Shown here in pieces: positions 43,824-53,325 of a DNA stretch of 64,000 bases; positions within the stretch are counted from its first letter, which is position 1, and each line of letters begins with the position of its first letter. Both the position numbers and the translations under genes were made by a program. The stretch lies in assembly GCF_023544665.1 (NCBI RefSeq), contig NZ_JAMJFL010000033.1, positions 1-64,000 on the forward strand, in the 5' to 3' direction. Origin of the DNA: Streptomyces sp. YS415. GTDB lineage: Bacteria > Actinomycetota > Actinomycetes > Streptomycetales > Streptomycetaceae. Under the pieces are notes generated by a model. It ran no database searches, was not told the origin of the DNA, and saw only the letters and a list, made by a program, of their open reading frames with translations.

Positions 43824-45155
43824 ATGCCCATATGCAGGAGAAATGCGGCTTACGTCCTGACCGCGTCCCTCGTCCTCCTCGCCACCGCCTGCACCGGCTC
43901 GTCCGGCTCCGGCGCGAGTGACGACCCCGACGCCGAGACCACCCTCACCTTCTGGCACGGCTGGAGCGCGCCCGCCGAGGTGAAGGCCGTCCAGGAGAAC
44001 ATCGACCGGTTCGAAGAAGCGCACCCGAACATCACGGTGAAGGTCGTCGGCAACGTCAACGACGACAAGCTCAACCAGGCGCTGCGCGCGGGCGGTTCGA
44101 AGGGGCCCGACGTGGTGTCGTCGTTCACCACCTCGAACGTCGGCAAGTTCTGCTCCTCCGGCGCCTTCCTCGACCTGCAGCCGTTCATCGAGAAGTCGAA
44201 GCTCGACCTCGACGCGACGATCCCGAAGCCGATGCTCGACTACACGCAGTTCGAGGGCAGGCGCTGCGCCCTGCCGCTGCTCGGCGACGCATACGGCCTC
44301 TACTACAACAAGGACGCCTTCGAGGAGGCCGGGATCAAGGCCCCGCCGAAGACCTGGTCGGAGTTCACCGAGGTCGCGAAGAAGCTGACGAAGCCCCGGG
44401 GCGACTCCTACGAGCAGCTCGGCATCATGCCGACCTACCACGGCTACGAGACCGTCGTCTCGCACTACATGTCCCAGTGGGACCACGCCTACTTCGCCGC
44501 CGACGGGACCTCGAACATCGCCGAGGACCCGGCCTTCGCGGAGATGTTCACGTACCAGAAGAAGCTCGTCGACGACCTCGGCGGCTTCGAGAGACTGGAG
44601 AAGTACCGCACCACCTTCGGCGACGAATGGGGGGCCGAACACCCCTTCCACACCGGTCAGGTGGCCATGCAGCTCGACGGCGAGTGGCGGCTCGGCATGG
44701 CCAGGGACGCCGGCCTCGACTTCGAGATCGGCACCGCTCCGCTGCCGGTCGCCGACGACGAGGCGGACGAGTACGGCAAGGGCTTCCTCTCCGGCACGAT
44801 CATCGGCATCGCCCCGCAGAGCGAGAAGCAGAACGCCGCCTGGGAGCTGGTGAAGTACATGACGACCGACACCGAGGCCGTCGTCGCCTTCTCCAACGCC
44901 ATCCACAACGTGCCGTCCACCTTCGCCGCCCTGAAGTCGCCCGATCTGAAGGCGGACCCGGCGTTCAGGACCTTCCTGGACATCGCCCGACACCCGGAGT
45001 CCAGCACCGCCCCGAACTCCGTCAACGGCGCCACCTACCAGCTGACGCTCCAGGACTTCGGCTACCGGTACGAGTCCGGCAAGGCGAAGGACCTCGAGGC
45101 GGGGCTGAGGAAGACGGCCGAGCAGATCGACCGTGACATCGAGCAGGCGAAGTAG
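43824..45155 (+). CDS. csnE: Sugar ABC transporter lipoprotein, CsnE
   Basis: 443-residue family 1 solute-binding lipoprotein. Lipobox LATAC with lipid-anchored Cys23 follows a short signal. The body has the typical TLTFWHGWSAPAEVKAVQENIDRFEEAHPNITV start and a GxVAMQLDGEWRLG hinge region. By gene order it binds glucosamine oligosaccharides (chitosan fragments) outside the membrane and delivers them to the two permeases downstream. No ATPase is in the operon; Streptomyces commonly shares MsiK for this. Confidence 0.88.
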   Translation: MPICRRNAAYVLTASLVLLATACTGSSGSGASDDPDAETTLTFWHGWSAPAEVKAVQENIDRFEEAHPNITVKVVGNVNDDKLNQALRAGGSKGPDVVSSFTTSNVGKFCSSGAFLDLQPFIEKSKLDLDATIPKPMLDYTQFEGRRCALPLLGDAYGLYYNKDAFEEAGIKAPPKTWSEFTEVAKKLTKPRGDSYEQLGIMPTYHGYETVVSHYMSQWDHAYFAADGTSNIAEDPAFAEMFTYQKKLVDDLGGFERLEKYRTTFGDEWGAEHPFHTGQVAMQLDGEWRLGMARDAGLDFEIGTAPLPVADDEADEYGKGFLSGTIIGIAPQSEKQNAAWELVKYMTTDTEAVVAFSNAIHNVPSTFAALKSPDLKADPAFRTFLDIARHPESSTAPNSVNGATYQLTLQDFGYRYESGKAKDLEAGLRKTAEQIDRDIEQAK

Positions 45156-45161
45156 CCGCCC

Positions 45162-46100
45162 ATGTCCACGCTCGCCGTACGCCGCCGCAGGTCCGCCCTG
45201 CGGACGCTGGCCTTCCTCTCCCCCTGGCTGATCGGCTTCACCGTCTTCTTCGCCTACCCGCTGGTCTCCACCGTCTACTTCTCCCTGATGAGGTACGACG
45301 GCTTCAACACCCCGGAGTTCCGGGGCCTGGACAACTGGGCGTACGTCTTCGCCGACTACCCCATGTTCTGGCCCGCGCTGCGGAACACCCTGTGGCTGGT
45401 CCTGGTGATGGTCAGCTGCCGGGTGGTCTTCGGACTCGGGGTGGGCCTGCTCATCACGAAGATCAAGACGGGCACCGGCCTCTTCCGCACCCTCTTCTAC
45501 CTGCCCTACCTCGCCCCGCCCGTCGCCGCCACCCTCGCCTTCGTCTTCCTTCTCAACCCCGGTACCGGACCGGTGAACTCGGTCCTGGAGGGGATGGGGC
45601 TGCCCGCTCCGGGCTGGTTCACGGACGCCGCCTGGTCGAAACCGGCGCTCACCGCGCTCGCCCTGTGGGGCGTCGGCGACCTCATGGTCATCTTCATGGC
45701 CGCGCTGCTCGACGTACCGAAGGAGCAGTACGAGGCGGCCGAGCTGGACGGGACCTCGCCGTGGCAGCGGTTCCGGTACGTGACGCTGCCGAACATCTCG
45801 CCGATCGTGCTGTTCGCGGTGGTCACGGGCGTGATCCAGACCATGCAGTACTACACCCAGCCGCTGGTGGCCGGGAAGGTCGCCTCCGGGGTGATCGGCG
45901 GCTCGGGGCAGTCCTTCGAGCCCGGCTACCCCGACAAGTCGACCCTGACCCTCCCCCAGCTCGTCCACAACCTCGGCTTCCAGCGCTTCGACTACGGCGC
46001 CGCCTGCGTCGTCGCGCTGGTCCTCTTCGCCCTGGCCATGGCCTTCACGGCGCTGCTGATGCGCCGCCGCGGCGGGCTGCTCGGAGCAGGTGACCGATGA
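45162..46100 (+). CDS. csnF: Sugar ABC transporter permease, CsnF
   Basis: 312-residue MalF-type inner membrane protein with six main helices, starting LAFLSPWLIGFTVFFAYPLVSTVYFSLM. The EAA loop EQYEAAELDGTSPWQRFRYVTLPNISP contacts the ATPase. ATG 45162 lies six bases after csnE, and its stop overlaps the csnG start (ATGA). Confidence 0.92.
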   Translation: MSTLAVRRRRSALRTLAFLSPWLIGFTVFFAYPLVSTVYFSLMRYDGFNTPEFRGLDNWAYVFADYPMFWPALRNTLWLVLVMVSCRVVFGLGVGLLITKIKTGTGLFRTLFYLPYLAPPVAATLAFVFLLNPGTGPVNSVLEGMGLPAPGWFTDAAWSKPALTALALWGVGDLMVIFMAALLDVPKEQYEAAELDGTSPWQRFRYVTLPNISPIVLFAVVTGVIQTMQYYTQPLVAGKVASGVIGGSGQSFEPGYPDKSTLTLPQLVHNLGFQRFDYGAACVVALVLFALAMAFTALLMRRRGGLLGAGDR

Positions 46101-46987
46101 CTCAGGTACTGGAAAGGCCCGTACGCCTGGAGCCGCCCGGCGAGGCCGCGCGCACGGCCCGCCGCCGCTCGCTGCTGGAGTGGATCGCGGTGCACGCCCT
46201 CGGGGTGGCCGCCGCGCTCTTCTTCACCCTCCCCTTCGTCTTCGTGGTCCTCACCTCGCTGATGAGCGACCAGCAGGCGCTCACCCGCGACCTCGTCCCC
46301 GACACCTGGCAGTGGGACAACTACCGCAGGGTCCTCGACACCCCCGGTTTCCTCACCTGGTGGCGCAACACCCTCCTGTACGCCGGTCTCGGCACCGTCC
46401 TCACGGTCGTGTCGTCGCTGCCGGTGGCGTACGCGCTGGCCAAGTTCCGCTTCCGGGGCCGCAATCTGTCCCTGATGCTGGTCATCGCGATGATGATGCT
46501 GCCGCCGCAGGTCGTGATCATCCCGATGTACCTGTTCTGGGCGAAGCAGCTGGACCTGTCCGGCACCCTGTGGCCGCTGATCGTCCCGATGGCGTTCGGG
46601 GACGCGTTCTCCGTCTTCCTGCTCCGCCAGTTCCTGCTGACCATCCCGGACGAGTACCTGGACGCGGCCCGCGTGGACGGCTGCGGCGAGTTCAGGACCC
46701 TGCTGCGGGTCGTGGTGCCGATGGCGAAGCCCGGCATCGCCGCCGTCGCCCTCTTCCAGTTCTTCTACGCCTGGAACGACTACTTCGGCCCGCAGATCTA
46801 CGCCTCCGAGAACCCCGGTGCCTGGACGCTCAGTTACGGCCTGGAGTCCTTCAAGGGCGCGCACCACACCGACTGGAACCTGACCATGGCCGCGACCGTG
46901 CTGGTCATGGCCCCCGTGATCCTCGTGTTCTTCTTCGCGCAGAAGGCGTTCGTCGAGGGTGTCACGCTGACCGGAGTGAAGGGTTGA
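46097..46987 (+). CDS. csnG: Sugar ABC transporter permease, CsnG
   Basis: 296-residue MalG-type permease with six helices (FFTLPFVFVVLTSLMSDQQAL; GLGTVLTVVSSLPVAYALAKF). The EAA loop is DEYLDAARVDGCGEFRTLLRVVVPMAKPG. ATGA overlap with csnF. Pairs with CsnF to form the channel. Confidence 0.92.
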   Translation: MTQVLERPVRLEPPGEAARTARRRSLLEWIAVHALGVAAALFFTLPFVFVVLTSLMSDQQALTRDLVPDTWQWDNYRRVLDTPGFLTWWRNTLLYAGLGTVLTVVSSLPVAYALAKFRFRGRNLSLMLVIAMMMLPPQVVIIPMYLFWAKQLDLSGTLWPLIVPMAFGDAFSVFLLRQFLLTIPDEYLDAARVDGCGEFRTLLRVVVPMAKPGIAAVALFQFFYAWNDYFGPQIYASENPGAWTLSYGLESFKGAHHTDWNLTMAATVLVMAPVILVFFFAQKAFVEGVTLTGVKG

Positions 46988-46995
46988 CCCGCGCA

Positions 46996-48261
46996 ATGAA
47001 ACTGACGGTGGTCGGCGGAGGCTCGACCTACACCCCCGAACTCGTCGACGGCTTCGCCCGGCTGCAAGACACGCTGCCGGTGACGGAGCTGGTCCTGGTG
47101 GACCCGGCGGCCGAGCGCCTCGAGCTGGTCGGCGGCCTGGCCCGCCGCATCCTCGCCCGGCAGGGCCACCCCGCCCGGGTGGTCACGACGGACGACCTGG
47201 ACCGGGGCGTGGAGGGCGCCGACGCCGTCCTGCTCCAGCTCCGGGTGGGCGGCCAGGCGGCCCGCGAGCAGGACGAGACCTGGCCGCTGGAGTGCGGCTG
47301 CGTCGGCCAGGAGACGACCGGCGCGGGCGGCCTGGCGAAGGCCCTGCGGACGGTGCCGGTGGTGCTGGACATCGCCGAACGCGTCCGGCGGGCCAACCCG
47401 CGCGCGTGGATCATCGACTTCACCAACCCGGTCGGGATCGTGACCCGCGCCCTGCTCGGGGCGGGCCACCGGGCGGTCGGGCTGTGCAACGTGGCGATCG
47501 GCTTCCAGCGCCGGTTCGCGGGCCTGCTGGGCGTCGCCCCGGCAGACGTCCACCTGGACCACGTGGGCCTGAACCACCTCACCTGGGAGACGGCGGTCCG
47601 CCTCGGCGGCCCGGAGGGCGCGAACGTCCTGCCCCGGCTGCTGGCCGAGCACGGCGAGGACATCGCCTCCACCCTGCACCTGCCCCGCGCGGTACTGGAC
47701 CGCCTCGGCGTCGTCCCCTCCTACTACCTGCGCTACTACTACGCCCACGACGAGGTGGTGGACGAACTGCGCACCAAGCCCTCCCGGGCGGCCGAAGTGG
47801 CGGAGATGGAAAGGCAGTTGCTGAAGCTGTACGCGGACCCGGCGCTCGACGAGAAACCGGAGCTGCTGGCCCGGCGGGGCGGCGCCTACTACTCGGAGGC
47901 CGCCGTGGACCTGGCGGCGGCACTGCTCGGCGGGGCCGGCAGCCCCTACCAGGTGGTGAACACGTACAACCACGGCACGCTGCCCTTCCTCCCGGACGAC
48001 GCCGTGGTGGAGGTGCAGGCCGCGGTGGGCCCGCAGGGGGCGGCGCCGCTGCCGGTGGCGGACGTGGATCCGCTGTACGCGGGACTGATGGCGAGCGTGA
48101 CGGCGTACGAGGACCTGGCCCTGGAGGCGGCGCTGCGGGGCGGCCGGGAGCGGGTGTTCCGGGCGCTGCTCGCGCACCCGCTGGTCGGGCAGTACGCGTA
48201 CGCCGAGGCCCTCACCGACCGGCTGATCGCGCACAACCGGGAGCACCTGGCGTGGGCGTGA
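46996..48261 (+). CDS. csnH: GH4 family 6-phospho-glycosidase, CsnH
   Basis: 421-residue NAD- and Mn-dependent glycosidase. Nucleotide-binding start KLTVVGGGSTYTPELVDG; metal site with Cys and His in VGLCNVAIGFQRR and HVGLNHLTW. The oxidation-elimination mechanism of GH4 is expected. By operon context it hydrolyses phosphorylated glucosamine-type disaccharides made by the kinase encoded next. The ATG is nine bases after csnG; its stop overlaps csnK as GTGA. Confidence 0.9.
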   Translation: MKLTVVGGGSTYTPELVDGFARLQDTLPVTELVLVDPAAERLELVGGLARRILARQGHPARVVTTDDLDRGVEGADAVLLQLRVGGQAAREQDETWPLECGCVGQETTGAGGLAKALRTVPVVLDIAERVRRANPRAWIIDFTNPVGIVTRALLGAGHRAVGLCNVAIGFQRRFAGLLGVAPADVHLDHVGLNHLTWETAVRLGGPEGANVLPRLLAEHGEDIASTLHLPRAVLDRLGVVPSYYLRYYYAHDEVVDELRTKPSRAAEVAEMERQLLKLYADPALDEKPELLARRGGAYYSEAAVDLAAALLGGAGSPYQVVNTYNHGTLPFLPDDAVVEVQAAVGPQGAAPLPVADVDPLYAGLMASVTAYEDLALEAALRGGRERVFRALLAHPLVGQYAYAEALTDRLIAHNREHLAWA

Positions 48262-49223
48262 CGGGCACGGTGCTCGCCGTCGACGCGGGCAACAGCAAGA
48301 CCGACGTGGCGGTGGTGACGGCCGGCGGGGAGGTCATCGGGGCGGCGCGCGGCGGCGGGTTCCGGCCGCCGGCGGTCGGGGTGACGGCGGCGGTGGACAA
48401 GGTCGCGGACGCGGTACGGCGGGCATTCGCCGAGGCGGGCGTCGACTCGGTGTCCCACGTCTCGGCGTGTCTGGCCAACGCGGACCTCCCGGTGGAGGAG
48501 GAACAGCTGTCGGCCGCACTGCACGCGCGCGCGTGGGGGGCGACGGTCGACGTCCGCAACGACACGTTCGCGATCCTGCGGGCGGGCGTGGCCGAACCGC
48601 GCGGCGTGGCCGTGGTGTGCGGCGCCGGCATCAACTGCGTGGGCATGCTCCCGGACGGCCGCACGGCCCGCTTCCCGGCGCTAGGCCGCATCTCCGGCGA
48701 CTGGGGCGGCGGTTGGGGCCTGGCGGAGGAGGCGCTGTGGCACGCGGCGCGGGCGGAGGACGGGCGGGGCGCCCCGACCGCGCTGGCCGCGACGCTCCCG
48801 GCCCACTTCGGCCTCCCGTCGATGCAGTCCCTGATCGAAGCGCTGCACCTGGATCACCTCCCCCTCTCCCGCCGCCACGAACTGGCCCCGGTCCTCTTCG
48901 CGACGGCCGCGGCGGGCGACCCGGTGGCCCGTTCCCTGGTCGACCGCCTGGCGGAGGAGGTGGTGACGATGGCGACGGTCGCGCTGCGGCGGCTGGACCT
49001 CCTGACGGAGGAGGCTCCGGTCATCCTCGGCGGCAGCGTCCTGGCCGCCCGGCATCCCCTCCTGGACACCGGCATACGGGACTTGCTCGCCACCCGCGCC
49101 CCGAAGGCGGTACCGCGCGTGGTGACGGCACCACCGGTGCTGGGCGCGGTGCTGCTGGGGCTGGACGTGGTGGGCGCGGGAGCGGAGGCGGAGGCGCGAG
49201 CGCGGGCGCATTACGGGGGGTGA
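48258..49223 (+). CDS. csnK: BadF/NAGK-type sugar kinase, CsnK
   Basis: 321-residue ASKHA-fold kinase. Phosphate-1 loop AVDAGNSKTDVAVV, connector NDTFAILRAG, phosphate-2 VCGAGINCVGM, and adenosine motif VILGGSVLAARHPLL. The conserved GDWGGGWGLAEEALWHA matches the N-acetylglucosamine kinase family. Presumed to phosphorylate glucosamine or its disaccharides before CsnH. The start is GTG 48258 (GTGA overlap); another GTG is six bases upstream. Confidence 0.88.
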   Translation: MTGTVLAVDAGNSKTDVAVVTAGGEVIGAARGGGFRPPAVGVTAAVDKVADAVRRAFAEAGVDSVSHVSACLANADLPVEEEQLSAALHARAWGATVDVRNDTFAILRAGVAEPRGVAVVCGAGINCVGMLPDGRTARFPALGRISGDWGGGWGLAEEALWHAARAEDGRGAPTALAATLPAHFGLPSMQSLIEALHLDHLPLSRRHELAPVLFATAAAGDPVARSLVDRLAEEVVTMATVALRRLDLLTEEAPVILGGSVLAARHPLLDTGIRDLLATRAPKAVPRVVTAPPVLGAVLLGLDVVGAGAEAEARARAHYGG

Positions 49224-49432
49224 GCGGCGGGGGCGGCAGCGTCGGAGGCGGCCATCTCCCGCCCCACGTCACCCCCACCCGCCCCTCGCCGCACCCCGAC
49301 CCACCCCCGCCGGAACCGAACCGGTGGCCGAGGCGTATTCATGGGCAGGGGGTGATCCGGGATCCCGCCTGGCCGTCGGCAGGCTTCGGCAGTGATACTT
49401 GCGGGCGACGGATGACCATGGGGGAGGTCGAA

Positions 49433-50878
49433 GTGACACAGCCGGCGACGAGCAGCACGGCACCACCACCGGGATCCGGCGTGCCCGCCATGCCGCCGAT
49501 CCCGCCGCAGCAGCACCGGCCCGCTCCCCCCGCCGAGCCGACGGCACCCCCGCCACCGGTGACCCGCCGCACCGCCTTCGCCGAGGGCGTGGACCGGCTC
49601 CGCGCCGCCGCCACCACCGAGCCCGGCCGGCTCCGGATCATCGGCGCCGTACTCGCCCTGCTGGTCGTCGCCTTCGGCGCGGTCACCGCCTGGCAGGTCG
49701 CCGACCGCGCGGCCGCCGCCGACGACGTCCTGCACAGCAGCCAGCCGCTCAGCTCCGACGCCGCCGACATCTACCGCTCCCTCGCCGACGCCAACACCGC
49801 CGCCTCCAGCGGCTTCCTGGCCGGCCGCTCGGAGACCGGCGTCAACCGCGTCCGCTACGAGAAGGGCATCCGCACGGCCGCGGAGAAGCTCGTCACCGCC
49901 GCGGCCAACTCCGACCCCGACTCCCCCTCCGCGGCGACCATCGCCAAGCTCAACCGGCTGCTCCCGGAGTACAAGGGCCTGGTCGAGCAGGCCCGGACGT
50001 ACAACCGCCAGGGCTTCCCGGTCGGCGGCGCCTATCTGCGGTACGCCAACGAGAAGATGCAGCAGGAGATGCTCCCGGCCGCGGAGGATCTCTACAAGAA
50101 GGAGAACCAGCGGCTGCGCGACGACTACGACGGCGCCACCCCGTACCCCTGGGCCGCGATCGCCCTCGGCGTCCTCGCGCTCGCCGCCCTCGCCTGGGCC
50201 CAGCACCGCAACTACCGCCGCACCAACCGCGTCCTGAACCACGGCCTGGTCGCCGCCACCGCCGCCGCCACCGTGGTGCTGCTGTGGCTGGTCATCGGCC
50301 ACAGCGTGGCCCGCGCGAGCCTGAACGACTCCTACGACCACGGCGTCCGCTCGCTGAACGTCCTGCACGACGCCCGGATCGCCTCCCTGAAGGCCCGCGG
50401 CAACGAGAACCTGACGCTGGTCTCCCGCGGCGCCGAGACGAAGAAGGTCGGCGAGGAGACGTACGACGCCTACGACTACGACTTCACGCAGGACATGAAC
50501 GCCCTCGGCAAGGGCCTCGCCCTCGCGGGGGATCTCGCCGACGACCGGGCGGGCGAGCGGCCGGTCACCTCGGCCGTGGCGAACATGACGGAGTGGAAGA
50601 AGCGCCACTCCGCCGCCCGCGCGGAGGACGAGAACGGCGAGTACCAGCAGGCGCTGGACAAGGTGATCGGCGCCAAGGGCACCACCGGCGAGTGCTTCGA
50701 CAGCGTCGACACCAACCTCGCCACCGCGCTGAAGCACGAGACGGCCGAGTTCAAGTCGGCGGCCGGCAACGGCCTGGACGCGATGTCGGGGCTGACCATC
50801 GGCGCGGCGGTGCTCGCCGTGCTGGGCGCGGCCGGCGCCGTCCTGGGCATCGGCCGCAGGCTGTCGGAGTACCGGTGA
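49433..50878 (+). CDS. glnX: GlnX-like four-helix membrane sensor
   Basis: 481-residue membrane protein. Cytoplasmic Pro-rich N-terminus, then TM1 at about 66-89, an external helical domain to about 235, TM2 about 237-257, TM3 about 271-293, a second external domain to about 450, and TM4 about 452-474. With glnH and pknG downstream, this matches mycobacterial GlnX (Rv0412c), which passes the amino-acid signal from GlnH to PknG. GTG 49433 follows GGAGG; two in-frame ATGs lie 15 and 21 bases upstream. Identity rests on topology and context. Confidence 0.8.
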   Translation: MTQPATSSTAPPPGSGVPAMPPIPPQQHRPAPPAEPTAPPPPVTRRTAFAEGVDRLRAAATTEPGRLRIIGAVLALLVVAFGAVTAWQVADRAAAADDVLHSSQPLSSDAADIYRSLADANTAASSGFLAGRSETGVNRVRYEKGIRTAAEKLVTAAANSDPDSPSAATIAKLNRLLPEYKGLVEQARTYNRQGFPVGGAYLRYANEKMQQEMLPAAEDLYKKENQRLRDDYDGATPYPWAAIALGVLALAALAWAQHRNYRRTNRVLNHGLVAATAAATVVLLWLVIGHSVARASLNDSYDHGVRSLNVLHDARIASLKARGNENLTLVSRGAETKKVGEETYDAYDYDFTQDMNALGKGLALAGDLADDRAGERPVTSAVANMTEWKKRHSAARAEDENGEYQQALDKVIGAKGTTGECFDSVDTNLATALKHETAEFKSAAGNGLDAMSGLTIGAAVLAVLGAAGAVLGIGRRLSEYR

Positions 50879-50892
50879 GAGGGGGCAGGACG

Positions 50893-51936
50893 ATGCGCGC
50901 GAAGCGACTGCGGGCCAGTCTGAAAGGCTGGGGCGGAGTAGGAGCGATGGCGGCCGTGTGCGCCCTTGCGGTGGTGCTCGCGCTGCTGCTGCCGCTCGCC
51001 CGGGCCGCCGGCGACGGCAGCACCGGCACCGGTGGCCCGGGGATCGCGCAGGGCAGCCACGCCCGCGCCGAGGAGGAGTGCACGGACCCGGAGAAGCAGA
51101 CGCTCTCCCCGTCCGGCGCGGACGGTCCGACCATCGAGGCGATCAAGAACCGGCAGGGCGAGAAGCGCAAGCTGATCGTCGGCGTCGACCAGAACAGCTA
51201 CCGCTGGGGCTACCGCAACCCCAACAGCACCGGCGCCGCCGAGCTGGAGGGCTTCGACATCGACCTGGCGCGCCGGATCGCCGAGGACATCCTGGGCGAC
51301 CCGGACGCGGTGCAGTTCAAGGCGATACCGACCAACCAGCGCATCCCGGCGATCCAGGAGGGCCGCGTCGACATGGTGGTCCGCACCATGACGATCAACT
51401 GCGACCGGCTCACCGACGTCGCGTTCTCCGCGCCCTACTTCAAGACCGGCCAGCAGGTCCTCGCCCCCAAGTCCTCCGACGTCACCGGCTACGACGACAC
51501 CCTCGCCGACCGGAAGATCTGCACCGCCGAGGGTTCGACGGCGTACTCCACCCTGGAGCAGGGCCGCAAGGACGGCAACCTGCCGGCCTCGGCGGACATC
51601 TCCCGCACCGTTCCCAACCAGCTCGACTGCCTGGTCCGTCTCCAACTCGGCGAAGCCGACGCGGTGGTGACCGACGGCGCGCTCGCCGCGAGCCAGGCGG
51701 CGCAGGACCCGACGGTCGAGCTGAAGGGCGCGGCGTTCACCACCGAGTACTACGGCGTGGCGATGAAGAAGGACGCCGACGATCTGGTACGCCGGGTCAA
51801 CCAGATCCTGGTGGACTACCGCAAGGACGCCTCCGGCGGCTGGCAGGCGTCGTACGACACCTGGCTGTCGGCGACACTGGGGGCGGAGTCGGCGGATTCG
51901 GAACCGCCCGCACCGCGGTACCTCCGCAAGAGCTGA
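50893..51936 (+). CDS. glnH: GlnH-like amino-acid binding protein
   Basis: 347-residue family 3 solute-binding protein (KLIVGVDQNSYRWGYRN; AELEGFDIDLARRIAEDILG; GRVDMVVRTMTINCDRLTDVAFSAPYF). An N-terminal helix (residues about 12-38) exports it; there is no lipobox, so it stays anchored by that helix or is released. The first mature residues include a Cys (EEECTD). Relatives in mycobacteria bind Asp/Asn (and Glu/Gln) and work with GlnX to control PknG. No permease or ATPase lies beside it, which supports sensing rather than uptake. Confidence 0.87.
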   Translation: MRAKRLRASLKGWGGVGAMAAVCALAVVLALLLPLARAAGDGSTGTGGPGIAQGSHARAEEECTDPEKQTLSPSGADGPTIEAIKNRQGEKRKLIVGVDQNSYRWGYRNPNSTGAAELEGFDIDLARRIAEDILGDPDAVQFKAIPTNQRIPAIQEGRVDMVVRTMTINCDRLTDVAFSAPYFKTGQQVLAPKSSDVTGYDDTLADRKICTAEGSTAYSTLEQGRKDGNLPASADISRTVPNQLDCLVRLQLGEADAVVTDGALAASQAAQDPTVELKGAAFTTEYYGVAMKKDADDLVRRVNQILVDYRKDASGGWQASYDTWLSATLGAESADSEPPAPRYLRKS

Positions 51937-51990
51937 ACCCGGCACGAGCACAACCCCCCAACCGCACAACACAGCAGCGAGAGGTGATCG

Positions 51991-53325
51991 ATGGGCGTCA
52001 CGGGACCCCCCGGGCCGGTGATGGACCGGGACGAGGTGGACCGTGCGCTGGCGCGGCTCGGCGCGGAGCACGAGGCGATCGAGACCTCGCTGCTCGCCCT
52101 CCAGGACCACGCGGGCCGCAGACTCCTCGAAGGCGCCGAGCTCACCGGCGTCACCCACGAGCGCTGGACGGCCGCGGAGGCGTCGATCACGCTGCTGTGG
52201 GCCTACTTCGACGCCTATACGGCGGCCCTGCGCGGCGCCCGTGAGATCCGCTCCCGGCGCCGCTGGTCCAGCCGCGAGGACCTGGCGGAGCTGACCGAGC
52301 TCCTGCGCGGCGAGTCCGTCACGGTCGCCGGTTCCACCGTGGCCACCGCCAACGCGCCGACGCTGCACGGCGGTTCGGGCAAGCTCAGCGAGCGGTTCAC
52401 GCTGGCCGCACTGGTCGACCGGATGAACGAGCTGTACGCGAGCTCACTGGACATGGTCGTCGCCGCCGACGCGGTGTGGTCGGCGCTGCCTGCCCGGATC
52501 GATTTACTGGCCGCGGAGCTCCAGCGCACCCGCAAGCTCGCGCACTCCGTCGGCGTCCGCCCGGGCGAGCACCCGGCCGGCGACGACCTGGAGCGCATCA
52601 CCCGCACGCTGACGGACCTGCGCGCGCAGGTCGTGTCGGACCCGCTCGCCTTCTGGCGTCCCGCGCAGGGCAGTTCGGCCCCCGGCGGCGGCAAGCCGGA
52701 CACCACGGTGTACGACCGTGAGGCGCGCGCCCTGGAGGACGTACGCCGGGAGATCGACGCCGTGCTCACCGTCCGGCAGGACGCCGAGGCCCGCCTGGTG
52801 AAGCTGCGGGACGTGCTCTCCCGCGCGGACCGCACCCTCGCCGAGGCACGCACCGCGCGCGGCGAGGTCCTGGCGAAGATCGCCGCCACCGAGGTACCGG
52901 TGGTCAGCGGTCCGCCGACCGCGCTGCAGGAGCAGCTGGCGACGGCCGCCGAGTACCGCAGGCACGGCCAGTGGCACCGGCTGTCCCCGCTGCTGGAGTC
53001 GCTGGAGGAGAAGGCGGAGGACGAACTGCTGCGCGCCCGCGAGTCGTTGACCGCCGTTACCCAGCCGCTGGCGGTCCGCGCCGAGCTGCGCGGGCGGCTG
53101 GACGCGTACAAGGCGAAGGTGGCCCGGCACGGCCTGGCCGAGGACCCGTTCCTCATCGAGCGGTACGACGCGGCCCGGCGGATGCTGTGGAGCGCGCCCT
53201 GCGACCTGCGCGTCGCGGAACAGGCCGTCCTGCGCTACCAGCGGGCGGCCGTCGAACTGCTCGGCACCCCGCGGGTGGCGGAGCAGGACGGACCGGAGGA
53301 TCGTCGGGGGGAGACGAGGTCATGA
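51991..53325 (+). CDS. Helical protein of the PknG locus, contains TTA codon
   Basis: 444-residue soluble, mostly alpha-helical protein with coiled-coil-like stretches (REARALEDVRREIDAVLTVRQ; AEARLVKLRDVLSRADRTLAEAR). No catalytic motif or membrane helix. Leu172 is encoded by TTA (52504-52506), the only in-frame TTA I found in the window, so full translation should need the bldA tRNA. Its stop overlaps the pknG start (ATGA), making pknG translation partly dependent on it. ATG 51991 follows GAGAGGTG. Possibly a scaffold between GlnX and the kinase. Confidence 0.8.
   Translation: MGVTGPPGPVMDRDEVDRALARLGAEHEAIETSLLALQDHAGRRLLEGAELTGVTHERWTAAEASITLLWAYFDAYTAALRGAREIRSRRRWSSREDLAELTELLRGESVTVAGSTVATANAPTLHGGSGKLSERFTLAALVDRMNELYASSLDMVVAADAVWSALPARIDLLAAELQRTRKLAHSVGVRPGEHPAGDDLERITRTLTDLRAQVVSDPLAFWRPAQGSSAPGGGKPDTTVYDREARALEDVRREIDAVLTVRQDAEARLVKLRDVLSRADRTLAEARTARGEVLAKIAATEVPVVSGPPTALQEQLATAAEYRRHGQWHRLSPLLESLEEKAEDELLRARESLTAVTQPLAVRAELRGRLDAYKAKVARHGLAEDPFLIERYDAARRMLWSAPCDLRVAEQAVLRYQRAAVELLGTPRVAEQDGPEDRRGETRS
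52504..52506 (+). promoter_or_regulatory. TTA codon (bldA control point)
   Basis: The codon reads gat TTA ctg in the frame that starts at 51991. TTA needs the developmentally regulated Leu-tRNA BldA in Streptomyces, so production of this protein should rise late or in differentiating cells. Confidence 0.8.
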
